DNA from: Lachnospiraceae bacterium UBA2734
GTDB taxonomy: Bacteria > Bacillota > Clostridia > Lachnospirales > Lachnospiraceae
NCBI GenBank assembly: GCA_002353635.1
Contig: DEKA01000012.1
Location: 46,598-57,300, forward strand
DNA: 10,703 nucleotides
Direction of reading: 5' to 3'
Below the pieces are notes generated by a model, which saw only the letters and a list, made by a program, of their open reading frames with translations, was not told where the DNA came from and made no database searches. This document shows, one piece after another, positions 1 through 7,169 of this stretch (positions are counted from its first letter, which is position 1; each line of letters begins with the position of its first letter). The position numbers and the translations under genes were made by a program.

Positions 1-450
1 GGACCTCAGAGAAAGGGCAACAAGAGAAGATCCAGAGCAGCTGCCATGAACATCGTTCCCGCTTCTTCCGGAGCTGCAAAGGCTATCGGCCTTGTTCTTC
101 CTGAACTCGACGGCAAGCTCAACGGTGCTGCACAGCGTGTTCCTACAGCTACTGGTTCCACAACAATTCTTGATGCTGTAGTTAAGGGCGCTGTTACTGT
201 TGATCAGGTAAATGCTCAGGCTAAGAAGGAAGAGACAGAGTCCTTCGAGTACAACGATGACGAGATCGTTTCCTCCGATATCATCAACAGCACAGCAGGC
301 TCTATCTTTGATGCAACACAGACAAAGGTTCTGCCTATGCCTAACGGCGATACACTCGTTCAGGTTGTTGCATGGTATGACAACGAGAACTCCTACACAA
401 GCCAGATGGTTCGCACCATCAAGCACTTCGGTTCTCTGATCGCAAAATAA
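1..450 (+). CDS. gap: Glyceraldehyde-3-phosphate dehydrogenase, C-terminal part (5' end outside window)
   Basis: GAPDH oxidises and phosphorylates glyceraldehyde 3-phosphate to 1,3-bisphosphoglycerate with NAD in cytoplasmic glycolysis. The frame is open from base 1 and reads through typical GAPDH sequence: the GPQRKGNKRRSRAAA stretch, then NIVPASSGAAKAIGLVLPEL, the QRVPTATGS segment, and near the end the diagnostic WYDNENSYTSQMV followed by a short tail. The ATG at 46 is internal (it replaces the usual Ala before NIVP) and is not the start. About 149 residues of the catalytic domain are present; the NAD-binding domain and the catalytic Cys lie upstream of the window. A strong terminator follows about 40 bp after the stop, so gap probably ends its own transcript, with pgk and tpiA next in glycolytic order. 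The family call is very secure. Confidence 0.97.
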   Translation, partial: GPQRKGNKRRSRAAAMNIVPASSGAAKAIGLVLPELDGKLNGAAQRVPTATGSTTILDAVVKGAVTVDQVNAQAKKEETESFEYNDDEIVSSDIINSTAGSIFDATQTKVLPMPNGDTLVQVVAWYDNENSYTSQMVRTIKHFGSLIAK

Positions 451-488
451 TCTGAAGATCTGAGTACAGCTGAATAAGCAATACTTTA

Positions 489-529
489 CCGGGGTCCCGG
501 CCTTTCGTGGGCCAGGACCCCGGTTTTTT
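489..529 (+). terminator. Intrinsic terminator after gap
   Basis: CCGGGGTCC (489-497) pairs perfectly with GGACCCCGG (515-523). Inside it GGCC (499-502) can pair with GGCC (510-513) across a single C/A mismatch. Six T residues (524-529) follow directly. This is a canonical Rho-independent terminator on the + strand and should separate the gap transcript from pgk. Confidence 0.93.
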
Positions 530-589
530 CATCGTTCAGCACCCTGGTATGTTCCGCAACAGTTGGGATGGGTGCCGACAGTTTGTCAA

Positions 590-610
590 GGCCGTACATA
601 ATCGACGGCC
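590..610 (+). other. Stem-loop adjacent to the pgk ribosome binding site
   Basis: GGCCGT (590-595) is perfectly complementary to ACGGCC (605-610), with a 9-nt loop between them. The stem ends at the base just before the pgk Shine-Dalgarno GGAAAGGA (611-618). Such a hairpin could protect the 5' end of the mRNA or influence ribosome access; this role is inference. No T-tract follows, so it is not a terminator. Confidence 0.5.
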
Positions 611-627
611 GGAAAGGAATCGTTTTT

Positions 628-1851
628 ATGGCAGCACTGAACAAGAAGACCATTGACGATATCAATGTAAAGGGAAAGAGAGTTCTCTGCAGATGCGATT
701 TCAACGTTCCGCTCAAGAATGGCGAGATCACGGATGACAACCGCATCGTGGCAGCTCTTCCCACTATTAAGAAGCTGATCGCGGACGGAGGAAAGGTTAT
801 CCTCTGCTCCCATCTCGGCAAGATCAAGACAGAAGAGGACAAGCCTTCCAAGACACTTGCTCCTGTTGCAAAGAGACTCTCTGAGCTCCTTGGCAAAGAG
901 GTGAAGTTCGCAGCTGATCCCGAGGTCGTAGGCCCCAACGCAAGAGCTGCAGTCGCCGCAATGAAGGATGGCGATGTTGTTCTTCTTGAGAACACCCGCT
1001 ACAGAAAAGAAGAGACAAAGAACGGAGACGAGTTCTCCAAGGATCTGGCTTCTCTCGCAGATGTTTTTGTAAACGATGCGTTCGGAACCGCACACAGAGC
1101 ACACTGCTCCAACGTCGGTGTGACCAAGTACATCAAGGGACCTCACGTTGTCGGTTACCTGATGGAGAAGGAGATCAAGTTCCTTGGCCAAGCAGTTGAG
1201 AATCCGGTTCGTCCTTTCGTTGCCATCCTCGGCGGTGCAAAGGTAGCAGACAAGCTCAACGTTATCAGTAATCTCCTTGAGAAGTGCGATACGCTGATCA
1301 TTGGCGGCGGAATGGCATATACCTTCGAGAAGGCAAAGGGATATGAGATCGGCACATCTCTTGTTGACGACACGAAGATCGACTACTGCAAGGAGATGAT
1401 GGAGAAGGCCGACAAGCTCGGCAAGCGTCTCCTTCTGCCCGTTGATGCCGTGATCACGGATCACTTCCCGGATCCCATCGACGATCCTGAGATCAAGACA
1501 GAAGTCGTTGATATCGACAAGATCCCGGCCGACAAGATGGGCATGGATATCGGACCGAAGACGAGAGAGCTGTATGCAAAGGCTGTTGCCGATGCGAAGA
1601 CAGTTGTCTGGAACGGACCTATGGGCGTATTCGAGAACCCTGTCCTCTCTGCAGGCACGAGAGCTGTTGCACAGGCACTTGCTGATTCCGACGCAACAAC
1701 CATCATCGGCGGCGGTGATTCCGCAGCAGCTGCCAACCAGATGGGCTTCCACGACAAGATCACACACATCTCCACTGGCGGCGGCGCATCCCTTGAGTTC
1801 CTCGAGGGCAAGGAGCTTCCGGGTGTAGCAGCGGCAGACGACAAGGACTGA
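628..1851 (+). CDS. pgk: Phosphoglycerate kinase
   Basis: Pgk transfers the acyl phosphate of 1,3-bisphosphoglycerate to ADP, giving 3-phosphoglycerate and ATP in cytoplasmic glycolysis. The 407-residue product is close to the usual bacterial length of 390-420. Family motifs in order are the substrate-binding CRCDFNVPL near residues 21-29, the LCSHLGK segment, GPMGVFE (330-336) and the nucleotide-loop GGGDSAAA beginning at 361. I chose the ATG at 628 because GGAAAGGA at 611-618 sits 9 bp upstream and because the protein then begins MAALNKKTIDD, as Pgk proteins do. The in-frame ATG at 568 would add 20 residues unlike the family and would run through the leader hairpin. It lies downstream of the gap terminator, so it needs its own promoter, which I could not identify convincingly. 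tpiA follows after 154 bp. Confidence 0.97.
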   Translation: MAALNKKTIDDINVKGKRVLCRCDFNVPLKNGEITDDNRIVAALPTIKKLIADGGKVILCSHLGKIKTEEDKPSKTLAPVAKRLSELLGKEVKFAADPEVVGPNARAAVAAMKDGDVVLLENTRYRKEETKNGDEFSKDLASLADVFVNDAFGTAHRAHCSNVGVTKYIKGPHVVGYLMEKEIKFLGQAVENPVRPFVAILGGAKVADKLNVISNLLEKCDTLIIGGGMAYTFEKAKGYEIGTSLVDDTKIDYCKEMMEKADKLGKRLLLPVDAVITDHFPDPIDDPEIKTEVVDIDKIPADKMGMDIGPKTRELYAKAVADAKTVVWNGPMGVFENPVLSAGTRAVAQALADSDATTIIGGGDSAAAANQMGFHDKITHISTGGGASLEFLEGKELPGVAAADDKD

Positions 1852-1923
1852 GTGGCTGAACAGAACGCGCACACGGCTGCAGCCAGATATGAGCTTTAGC
1901 ACTGCCTGCAGGCGCATCGCAGA

Positions 1924-1975
1924 ATCCCGGCGCTGCCGCGCAGATGACATCATCTGACGTCGCAGGTGCCGGGAT
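1924..1975 (+). other. Large imperfect stem-loop between pgk and tpiA
   Basis: ATCCCGGC (1924-1931) pairs with GCCGGGAT (1968-1975), CTGC (1933-1936) with GCAG (1962-1965), and at the tip CAGATGA (1941-1947) with TCATCTG (1950-1956). Together they can form one long interrupted hairpin in the 154-bp pgk-tpiA spacer. It is followed by GATATAGATATG rather than a T-tract, so it is not a convincing intrinsic terminator. A role as an intercistronic processing or mRNA-stability element is inference. The rest of the spacer (1852-1923) shows nothing I can assign. Confidence 0.5.
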
Positions 1976-2005
1976 GATATAGATATGTATTCAGGGAGGG
2001 TTATC

Positions 2006-2758
2006 ATGGCAAGAAGAAAGATTATCGCCGGCAACTGGAAAATGAACAAGACCCCGAGCGAGGCTAAGGCACTCGTTGAGCTCCTTAAGCCCCTCGTGAA
2101 CAATCCGGATGTCGACGTTGTTTACTGTGTTCCGGCCATCGACATTGTTCCTGTTGTGGAGGCCACAAAGGGAACCAATGTTGCAGTCGGCGCTGAGAAC
2201 ATGTACATCGAGGAGAGCGGCGCATATACAGGTGAGATTGCACCGAACATGATCGTTGATGCGGGGGCCAAGTACGTCATCATCGGTCACTCTGAGAGAC
2301 GCCAGTACTTCAAGGAAGATGACGCATTCCTGAACAAGAAGGTTCTGAAGGCATTTGAGCACGGCCTCACACCGATTCTGTGCTGCGGCGAGACTCTCGA
2401 GCAGAGAGAGGCCGGCGTTACACTGGACTGGATCCGTCTGCAGATCAAATCTGATCTTCAGCATGTAACTGCAGAGCAGGCTGCTTCCATGGTCATCGCT
2501 TATGAGCCTATCTGGGCCATTGGCACTGGAAAGACAGCGACGGCTGATCAGGCTGAGGAAGTCTGTGGCGCAATCCGTCAGTGCATTGCGGAGATCTATG
2601 ATCAGGAGACAGCTGAGAAGATCCGCATTCAGTACGGCGGATCGATGAAGCCCTCCAACTGCAAAGAGCTGCTCGCTAAGCCTGACATCGACGGCGGCCT
2701 CATAGGCGGCGCATCGCTCAAGGCTGATTTTGCAGACATCGTCAACTATAATAAGTGA
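2006..2758 (+). CDS. tpiA: Triosephosphate isomerase
   Basis: TpiA interconverts dihydroxyacetone phosphate and glyceraldehyde 3-phosphate in glycolysis and gluconeogenesis, as a cytoplasmic TIM-barrel dimer. The product is 250 residues, the usual size. All catalytic positions are visible: the NWKMN motif with Lys12, the electrophile His95 in IGHSERR, and the base Glu167 in AYEPIWAIGTG. Phosphate-gripping loop 6 follows Glu167, and the later phosphate-binding segments YGGSM and GGLIGGASL are present. The start at 2006 is favoured over the in-frame ATG at 1985. AGGGAGGG (1993-2000) lies 5 bp upstream, and MARRKIIAGNWKMN matches the family N-terminus. It follows pgk in the same orientation and is closed by a terminator at 2845-2880. 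Confidence 0.97.
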   Translation: MARRKIIAGNWKMNKTPSEAKALVELLKPLVNNPDVDVVYCVPAIDIVPVVEATKGTNVAVGAENMYIEESGAYTGEIAPNMIVDAGAKYVIIGHSERRQYFKEDDAFLNKKVLKAFEHGLTPILCCGETLEQREAGVTLDWIRLQIKSDLQHVTAEQAASMVIAYEPIWAIGTGKTATADQAEEVCGAIRQCIAEIYDQETAEKIRIQYGGSMKPSNCKELLAKPDIDGGLIGGASLKADFADIVNYNK

Positions 2759-2844
2759 GTCATTGACCGTTGTTAAGCATCCCCGAAAAGCCGTGCAATT
2801 CCAAATGGGAGTGCTGAACAAATTGTTACAGCAGATCAATACAT

Positions 2845-2880
2845 AAGGGGAGCGGAGAAGTCCGCTCCTCTTAATGTTTT
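2845..2880 (+). terminator. Probable intrinsic terminator after tpiA
   Basis: AAGGGGAGCGGA (2845-2856) pairs with TCCGCTCCTCTT (2861-2872), a 12-bp stem with one G-T wobble and a GAAG loop. The tail AATGTTTT is only partly T-rich, so termination may be incomplete. It would end the pgk-tpiA unit, while any read-through would enter the CotH-like gene that starts 7 bp later. Confidence 0.75.
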
Positions 2881-2886
2881 CATAGT

Positions 2887-4719
2887 ATGAAGCATTCACA
2901 CTGGAGGACAACTCAATATTTGCTCTTTCTGGCAGCTGTCCTTCTTCTGACAGCCGCCTTTGCTCTGCCCGGCGCATGGCTGAAGCGTAATATTGGCAGA
3001 GTCCGGCGGGCGGCAGAGAGCGTGCTGGCCGCAGCTGATCCCGTGGGAGAGGATGATGAGAGCACGGGAGCGGAAGGAAGTGATGAGAAAAGCCCTTCCG
3101 AGATTTTTACGGCTGCGCTTTATGACGGAGATAATCCGCTCAGCTATGCGGCGGATACATCCAGAATTTACTGGTGGAAGAGCGATTTCAGCGATGAATA
3201 CTACTTCTTCCTGCCTTCCGGCATACACGATAAAGAGCTGCGCTGGGAGTTCAACACCGCTGAGAATGTCACGGTGGACGGACAGAATGTGCATGATGGC
3301 GATTATTTTCAGCTGGCGGACGGAGTTCACACGTTAAGGGTAACGCCGGAAGGCGGAAAGGAAGAGGTATACAGAGTCAATGTGATGCGCTCGCGCAGCA
3401 TTCCTTCGCTTTTTCTGACTACCCGTTCAGGTGAAAACGACTATATTCAGGCGGACAAAAACAATTCCGAGAGCGGAGAGATCGTCCTGAAAAGCGAAAA
3501 CGGGAGCATTCTCTATGCCGGTGAAGTCAGCGATCTCAAGTGCCGGGGAAATTCAACTTTCAATGATTCCATGAAGAAGCCCTACCGGATCAAGCTCGCC
3601 GATGAGGCAGACCTTCTTGGCATGGGGGCTGCGAAGAAGTGGATTCTGATCGCCAATGATTTTGATCCGTCTCTTGAGCGCAATATGCTGGCAAACTATC
3701 TGGCGGACCTTCTCAAGATCCCGTTCCAGACGCAGGCGCACTATGTGGACCTGTATCTGAACGGAGAGTACCAGGGCAACTACCTCCTCAGTGAGAAGGT
3801 GGAAGTGGAAGCGGACCGCGTTGATATCCGGGACCTGGATAAAGAGACAGAGGAGATGAACGGGTATTCCGGATTATCCAAGGAGATGAAGAAAGCCTCG
3901 ACGGTGAAGGAGACGCATGATTACGGCGCTTATCAGACGGAGAGCACAGCGCTCAAGGAGGAGCCGTCTGATCTCACGGGCGGGTATCTTCTGGAATATG
4001 AGGTGGATTACCGTCTTGATGACGAGTATTCTTACTTTCAGACGTCTATGAACCATAATCTGGTCCTTAAGAGCCCTGAATATGCGACAGAGGATGAGGT
4101 GCACTATATTGGAGACTTATTCGAGCGATTCGAGGAAGCACTGTATTCCGACAGCGGATACAACGGGCAGGGCGAATGTTATCAGGACTTTATTGATACG
4201 GACGCCTTCTGTCGCAAATATATCCTGGAGGAGCTCTCCAAGAATATGGACAGCTCTTATACCAGCCAGTACATCATCAAGGAGCCCGATGACGTAAAGA
4301 AGGAATTTATCCCGGGTCCCGGATGGGATTATGATATGTCCTTTGGCAATGTTGTTCTTTCCGGAGATGATGTTTATTATCTCCGGCAGCCGCAGGCTTT
4401 ATACGCGGCGCTGGAAAAGGATGACAGAGGATTGTGGTACGGGCTGTATCTGCACGAGGATTTCCGCGATATGGCGAAGGACGAATACCGCACATTTCTT
4501 TCTGAGGGCGCGGAAGAAAAGGCGATGGACTATCTGCAGCAGCAGACACAGACGATTATTCGTTCCGCCCTGATGAACAACATCCGCTGGAACAAATATC
4601 CGGACCTGCAGACGGACGGCGAACGAAACGCTGCATTTCTGCAGGAAGTGAAGCAATTGGCAGAGTTCTATTCGACGCGGCTTGAATGGATGGCGCTCTC
4701 CTTCGGAATTTCCCAGTGA
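2887..4719 (+). CDS. Membrane-anchored CotH-family kinase-like protein A
   Basis: The 610-residue protein has a basic N-terminus and one hydrophobic segment (about residues 11-29), so it is probably a signal-anchored or secreted extracytoplasmic protein. An acidic linker (about 48-70) leads to a beta-rich-looking domain (about 74-190) with W96-W97, PSG, VDGQ (130-133) and DG-HTL (145-150). The CotH domain follows: CRGNSTF (219-225), KKPYRIKL from 230, WILIAND, VDLYLNGEYQGNYLLSEK, GGYLLEYE, then KNMD with Asp455 and WDYD (480-483). In the CotH family, which is known as atypical protein kinases that phosphorylate spore-coat proteins, the last two motifs match the catalytic and metal-binding Asp regions. 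Their assignment here is by pattern, and the substrate is unknown. No Shine-Dalgarno precedes the ATG at 2887. An in-frame TTG at 2920, 12 bp after GGAGG (2903-2907), is an alternative start. The domain call is secure; kinase activity is inferred. Confidence 0.88.
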   Translation: MKHSHWRTTQYLLFLAAVLLLTAAFALPGAWLKRNIGRVRRAAESVLAAADPVGEDDESTGAEGSDEKSPSEIFTAALYDGDNPLSYAADTSRIYWWKSDFSDEYYFFLPSGIHDKELRWEFNTAENVTVDGQNVHDGDYFQLADGVHTLRVTPEGGKEEVYRVNVMRSRSIPSLFLTTRSGENDYIQADKNNSESGEIVLKSENGSILYAGEVSDLKCRGNSTFNDSMKKPYRIKLADEADLLGMGAAKKWILIANDFDPSLERNMLANYLADLLKIPFQTQAHYVDLYLNGEYQGNYLLSEKVEVEADRVDIRDLDKETEEMNGYSGLSKEMKKASTVKETHDYGAYQTESTALKEEPSDLTGGYLLEYEVDYRLDDEYSYFQTSMNHNLVLKSPEYATEDEVHYIGDLFERFEEALYSDSGYNGQGECYQDFIDTDAFCRKYILEELSKNMDSSYTSQYIIKEPDDVKKEFIPGPGWDYDMSFGNVVLSGDDVYYLRQPQALYAALEKDDRGLWYGLYLHEDFRDMAKDEYRTFLSEGAEEKAMDYLQQQTQTIIRSALMNNIRWNKYPDLQTDGERNAAFLQEVKQLAEFYSTRLEWMALSFGISQ

Positions 4720-4738
4720 GGGCGGCGAAAGCCTGCCC
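4720..4738 (+). other. Short GAAA-loop hairpin right after the cotH-like A stop
   Basis: GGGCGGC (4720-4726) pairs with GCC (4731-4733) and GCCC (4735-4738), with one bulged T and a GAAA tetraloop. It begins at the first base after the stop codon. No T-run follows (CATTCACAG), so it is more likely a 3' stabilising or weak pausing element than a terminator. Confidence 0.4.
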
Positions 4739-4794
4739 CATTCACAGAACAGGGCGATCATGATACAATTCGTCCGGATGTCTTTTGCGTGGAG

Positions 4795-4823
4795 TGAACA
4801 GGTGGCGGCATCAACTGTATAAT
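4795..4823 (+). promoter_or_regulatory. Sigma-70-type promoter upstream of the GT-C membrane gene
   Basis: A perfect -10 box TATAAT (4818-4823) is preceded at exactly 17 bp by TGAACA (4795-4800), which matches the -35 consensus at four of six positions. It sits in the 170-bp gap between the first CotH-like gene and the GT-C gene, with transcription expected to start near 4830. It would give the three downstream genes a supply independent of the first CotH-like gene. The call is from motif and spacing only. Confidence 0.55.
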
Positions 4824-4829
4824 CCCTTC

Positions 4830-4878
4830 GGCGAAAACACCTGCGCGGATTTCGCCCCGGGGTGCTGAGAGCGGCACC
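4830..4878 (+). promoter_or_regulatory. Structured 5' leader with two hairpins
   Basis: GGCGAAA (4830-4836) pairs with TTTCGCC (4850-4856). GGTGC (4861-4865) pairs with GCACC (4874-4878), which ends at the base before the GAGAGG ribosome binding site (4879-4884). Both lie between the predicted start of transcription and the coding start at 4890. I recognise no known riboswitch class; any regulatory role is inference. Confidence 0.4.
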
Positions 4879-4889
4879 GAGAGGTATAT

Positions 4890-7169
4890 ATGAAAACAAC
4901 GAAAAAAGCGGTATGTATCATTCTCTTGATTGCGGAGCTGGCTGTTCTGGCGCTGTGTTTTCGCAGCTATAAGAATTACAGTGACAACAGAGCTTATACG
5001 ACGGCAGATCTCGTGCTGCAGGGGGACGAAATTGACCCCACGCCTTCCGGTTATGTAGACAACAACAGCTATGCGGGAACCAACAAGAAGGTCTGCACGC
5101 CGCAGATGCAGCTCCATGACGGCATCTACCGCATGACCATGCAGTACGAGACGACGGCGACACCCGGCATGTCCTCTGTGTCGATTGAATCCGTGGATGA
5201 CGATATCCTGGGTGTGAACGGCGACACCTATCGGCTGTACCCGGATGAGCACAGTGTCTCTTACCGCTTCAATGTCAATGGCAGCCACACGCAGATTCAG
5301 ATCGGCGGCTCTCTCTCAAGCGAATCGGATGGGTATCTTCTGATCAGAGGAGTGGATGTGCAGTACATCCCCACACTCACCGCGGCAAACAGGACGCTGA
5401 CGCTTCTGTTCTGGCTGGCATGCGCTGATCTTGTCATTTATGTTCTTTTGTTCAGAAGGAAGGATACGGCTGAGCTGTGCAGGAAGAATGCACTTATGAT
5501 CTCCGGCATGGCCTTTATCTTCTTCTTTGCCATGCTGCCGTGCTTCACAGTATATCAGCAGCACGGGGATGATCTCGGTTTTCATCTGCAGAGGATTTAT
5601 TCGCTGGCGGAGGGACTGCGCGCAGGGCAGTTCCCGGTGCGCATGGATCCGTACTGGTTCAATGACTACGGGTATCCGCTCGGCATCACTTACTGCAATC
5701 TCTTTCTGCTGCCTTCCGCGGTGCTCAAACTCTTGGGCTATCCCCTTCAGTTCACATACAAGGTGTATATCGCCCTCATGACGGCACTGACGATGCGGAC
5801 AGCTTATCATGTCTCGTACATTATTGGGGAGAAGAAGCAAAGGCTTGCTCTGGCGGGCTGCGGGATTTACACGCTCTCCTTCTACAGACTGGTGGATGTC
5901 TATCACAGGGCCGCAGTAGGAGAATACGCGGCGATGGCCTTCCTGCCCCTGTTGATTCTGGGCTTCTGGTATCTCTATCACGATGAGACGATAAAGAAGT
6001 CGTGGGTCCCTCTGACGATCGGTGCAGCAGGCATTGCGCTCTCTCATGTACTCTCCATCATCATTGTGATCTGGTTTGCCGTTCCCTTCTTTATTCTCAT
6101 GGGGAAGAAGACCTTTACCAGAGAAAGACTCCTGCAGCTGCTGAAATTCGCGGGAATGACGGTTCTTCTCACTATATGGTTCATCTATCCGTTCCTTACG
6201 TATTATGCGGGAGGGGCGATCGGCATCAGCAGCGGCACAGGCAGCAACCTGATCAGGCGTGCCGTCTTCCTGCCGTCCCAGTTCGAGCTGGACTTTGATC
6301 CGCTGGGATCCGGAGAAGACTTCGGCATGGTGGGCAAGTCACCTACCGGCTACGGCATAGCAGCTGCTTTTATTCTTGTTGTCTCCCTTTATCTTCTGCT
6401 CAAGGGCAGGGAACAGAAGAGGCACAGGGAGATCGGCGTGCTGTCTGTCATGATGCTCTTCTGTGTCATTGTGACATCAAGTGCGCAGTTCTACCGCTTT
6501 CTGCGGATTTATCTGCCCGCTGTATACCACATCATCGGGAATATCCAGTTCTGCTTCCGTTTCTTCGAGATCGGGACGCAGTTCCTGTTGGTTTTGTTCC
6601 TTCTGGATGTGCTGGAGCTGAATGACAAATTCGGAAAGCAAGTCGCTGCTGCCTTTCTGGTGCTGGTCTGCGCAGTGACCTTTATCGAGAGCAACAGAAT
6701 GCTGTCCAAACAAAATGCCACAGTAGAAGGCGAGTATGCCTACGATATTCCGGCAGATCACTACATTGACAATCCGGAGTATCTGCCGGATGGCTGTAAC
6801 TCTGCCCTGGTCTTTGGCGAGAGCGGCAGACAGCCGGAGGCGCCGGACGGCGTACAGGCATCCGTCGTATCGGACGGACCGATCTCCGGAACTGTTCAGG
6901 TAAAGAATGAGACGGGGGCGGCATCGTACGTCGACCTCTTTGTTTTTAACTATCCCGGATACCACGTGTATGCACAGGATGGGACGGAACTTTCGACTGA
7001 AGCCGGAGATAACGGAAGGCTTCGCGCCGACATTCCGCAGGACTATGACGGGACGATCAGCTTCCGCTTCGAGGAGCCTCTCAGCTGGAGAGCGAGTGAG
7101 CTCATCTCACTGGCAGGACTTGTCGGATTTATTGTCTGCCTCAAAAAGAGAGAGAAAGCGAACAGATGA
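4890..7169 (+). CDS. Polytopic GT-C-like (PTPS-related/YfhO-like) membrane protein, probable lipid-linked sugar transferase
   Basis: The 759-residue protein has a membrane segment at 7-24, an extracytoplasmic region of about 140 residues (28-165) and TM segments near 168-188 and 201-222. After TM3 comes an acidic loop with HGDDLGFHLQR (Asp227, Asp228) and FPVRMDPYWFNDYGYPLG. About eight more hydrophobic segments extend to residue 600, including IQFCFRFFEIG (552-562). A second soluble region (about 605-730) and a last TM (737-752) complete it. The acidic first loop followed by G-FP-R and YGYP is the pattern of the membrane family named 6-pyruvoyl-tetrahydropterin-synthase-related, which resembles GT-C glycosyltransferases and YfhO. 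Those enzymes use polyprenyl-phosphate sugars at the outer membrane face; donor and acceptor here are unknown. GAGAGG (4879-4884) lies 5 bp before the ATG. The stop overlaps the next start by 4 bp (ATGA), implying coupling to the second CotH-like gene. Confidence 0.75.
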   Translation: MKTTKKAVCIILLIAELAVLALCFRSYKNYSDNRAYTTADLVLQGDEIDPTPSGYVDNNSYAGTNKKVCTPQMQLHDGIYRMTMQYETTATPGMSSVSIESVDDDILGVNGDTYRLYPDEHSVSYRFNVNGSHTQIQIGGSLSSESDGYLLIRGVDVQYIPTLTAANRTLTLLFWLACADLVIYVLLFRRKDTAELCRKNALMISGMAFIFFFAMLPCFTVYQQHGDDLGFHLQRIYSLAEGLRAGQFPVRMDPYWFNDYGYPLGITYCNLFLLPSAVLKLLGYPLQFTYKVYIALMTALTMRTAYHVSYIIGEKKQRLALAGCGIYTLSFYRLVDVYHRAAVGEYAAMAFLPLLILGFWYLYHDETIKKSWVPLTIGAAGIALSHVLSIIIVIWFAVPFFILMGKKTFTRERLLQLLKFAGMTVLLTIWFIYPFLTYYAGGAIGISSGTGSNLIRRAVFLPSQFELDFDPLGSGEDFGMVGKSPTGYGIAAAFILVVSLYLLLKGREQKRHREIGVLSVMMLFCVIVTSSAQFYRFLRIYLPAVYHIIGNIQFCFRFFEIGTQFLLVLFLLDVLELNDKFGKQVAAAFLVLVCAVTFIESNRMLSKQNATVEGEYAYDIPADHYIDNPEYLPDGCNSALVFGESGRQPEAPDGVQASVVSDGPISGTVQVKNETGAASYVDLFVFNYPGYHVYAQDGTELSTEAGDNGRLRADIPQDYDGTISFRFEEPLSWRASELISLAGLVGFIVCLKKREKANR

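Noticed and set aside
563..602. Promoter for pgk around TTGTCA (583-588)
   Set aside because: No -10-like hexamer lies at the right distance; ACGGCC, at 17 bp, is part of the hairpin stem.
568..627. Upstream ATG at 568 as the pgk start
   Set aside because: The added 20 residues are unlike Pgk, the ATG lacks a ribosome binding site, and a strong one serves the ATG at 628.
586..2103. Long (505-codon) open frame on the minus strand, opposite pgk and the start of tpiA
   Set aside because: It lies opposite clearly identified glycolytic genes, has no recognisable motif or ribosome binding site support, and is explained by the strong codon bias of the sense genes.
2763..2846. Promoter for the CotH-like A gene in the tpiA 3' region (TTGACC at 2763, TGAACA at 2815)
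   Set aside because: Neither -35-like hexamer has an acceptable -10 box at 16-18 bp; the best candidates match only three or four positions at poor spacing.
1991..2977. 328-codon open frame on the minus strand, opposite tpiA
   Set aside because: It overlaps the complete tpiA and crosses its terminator, with no family resemblance.
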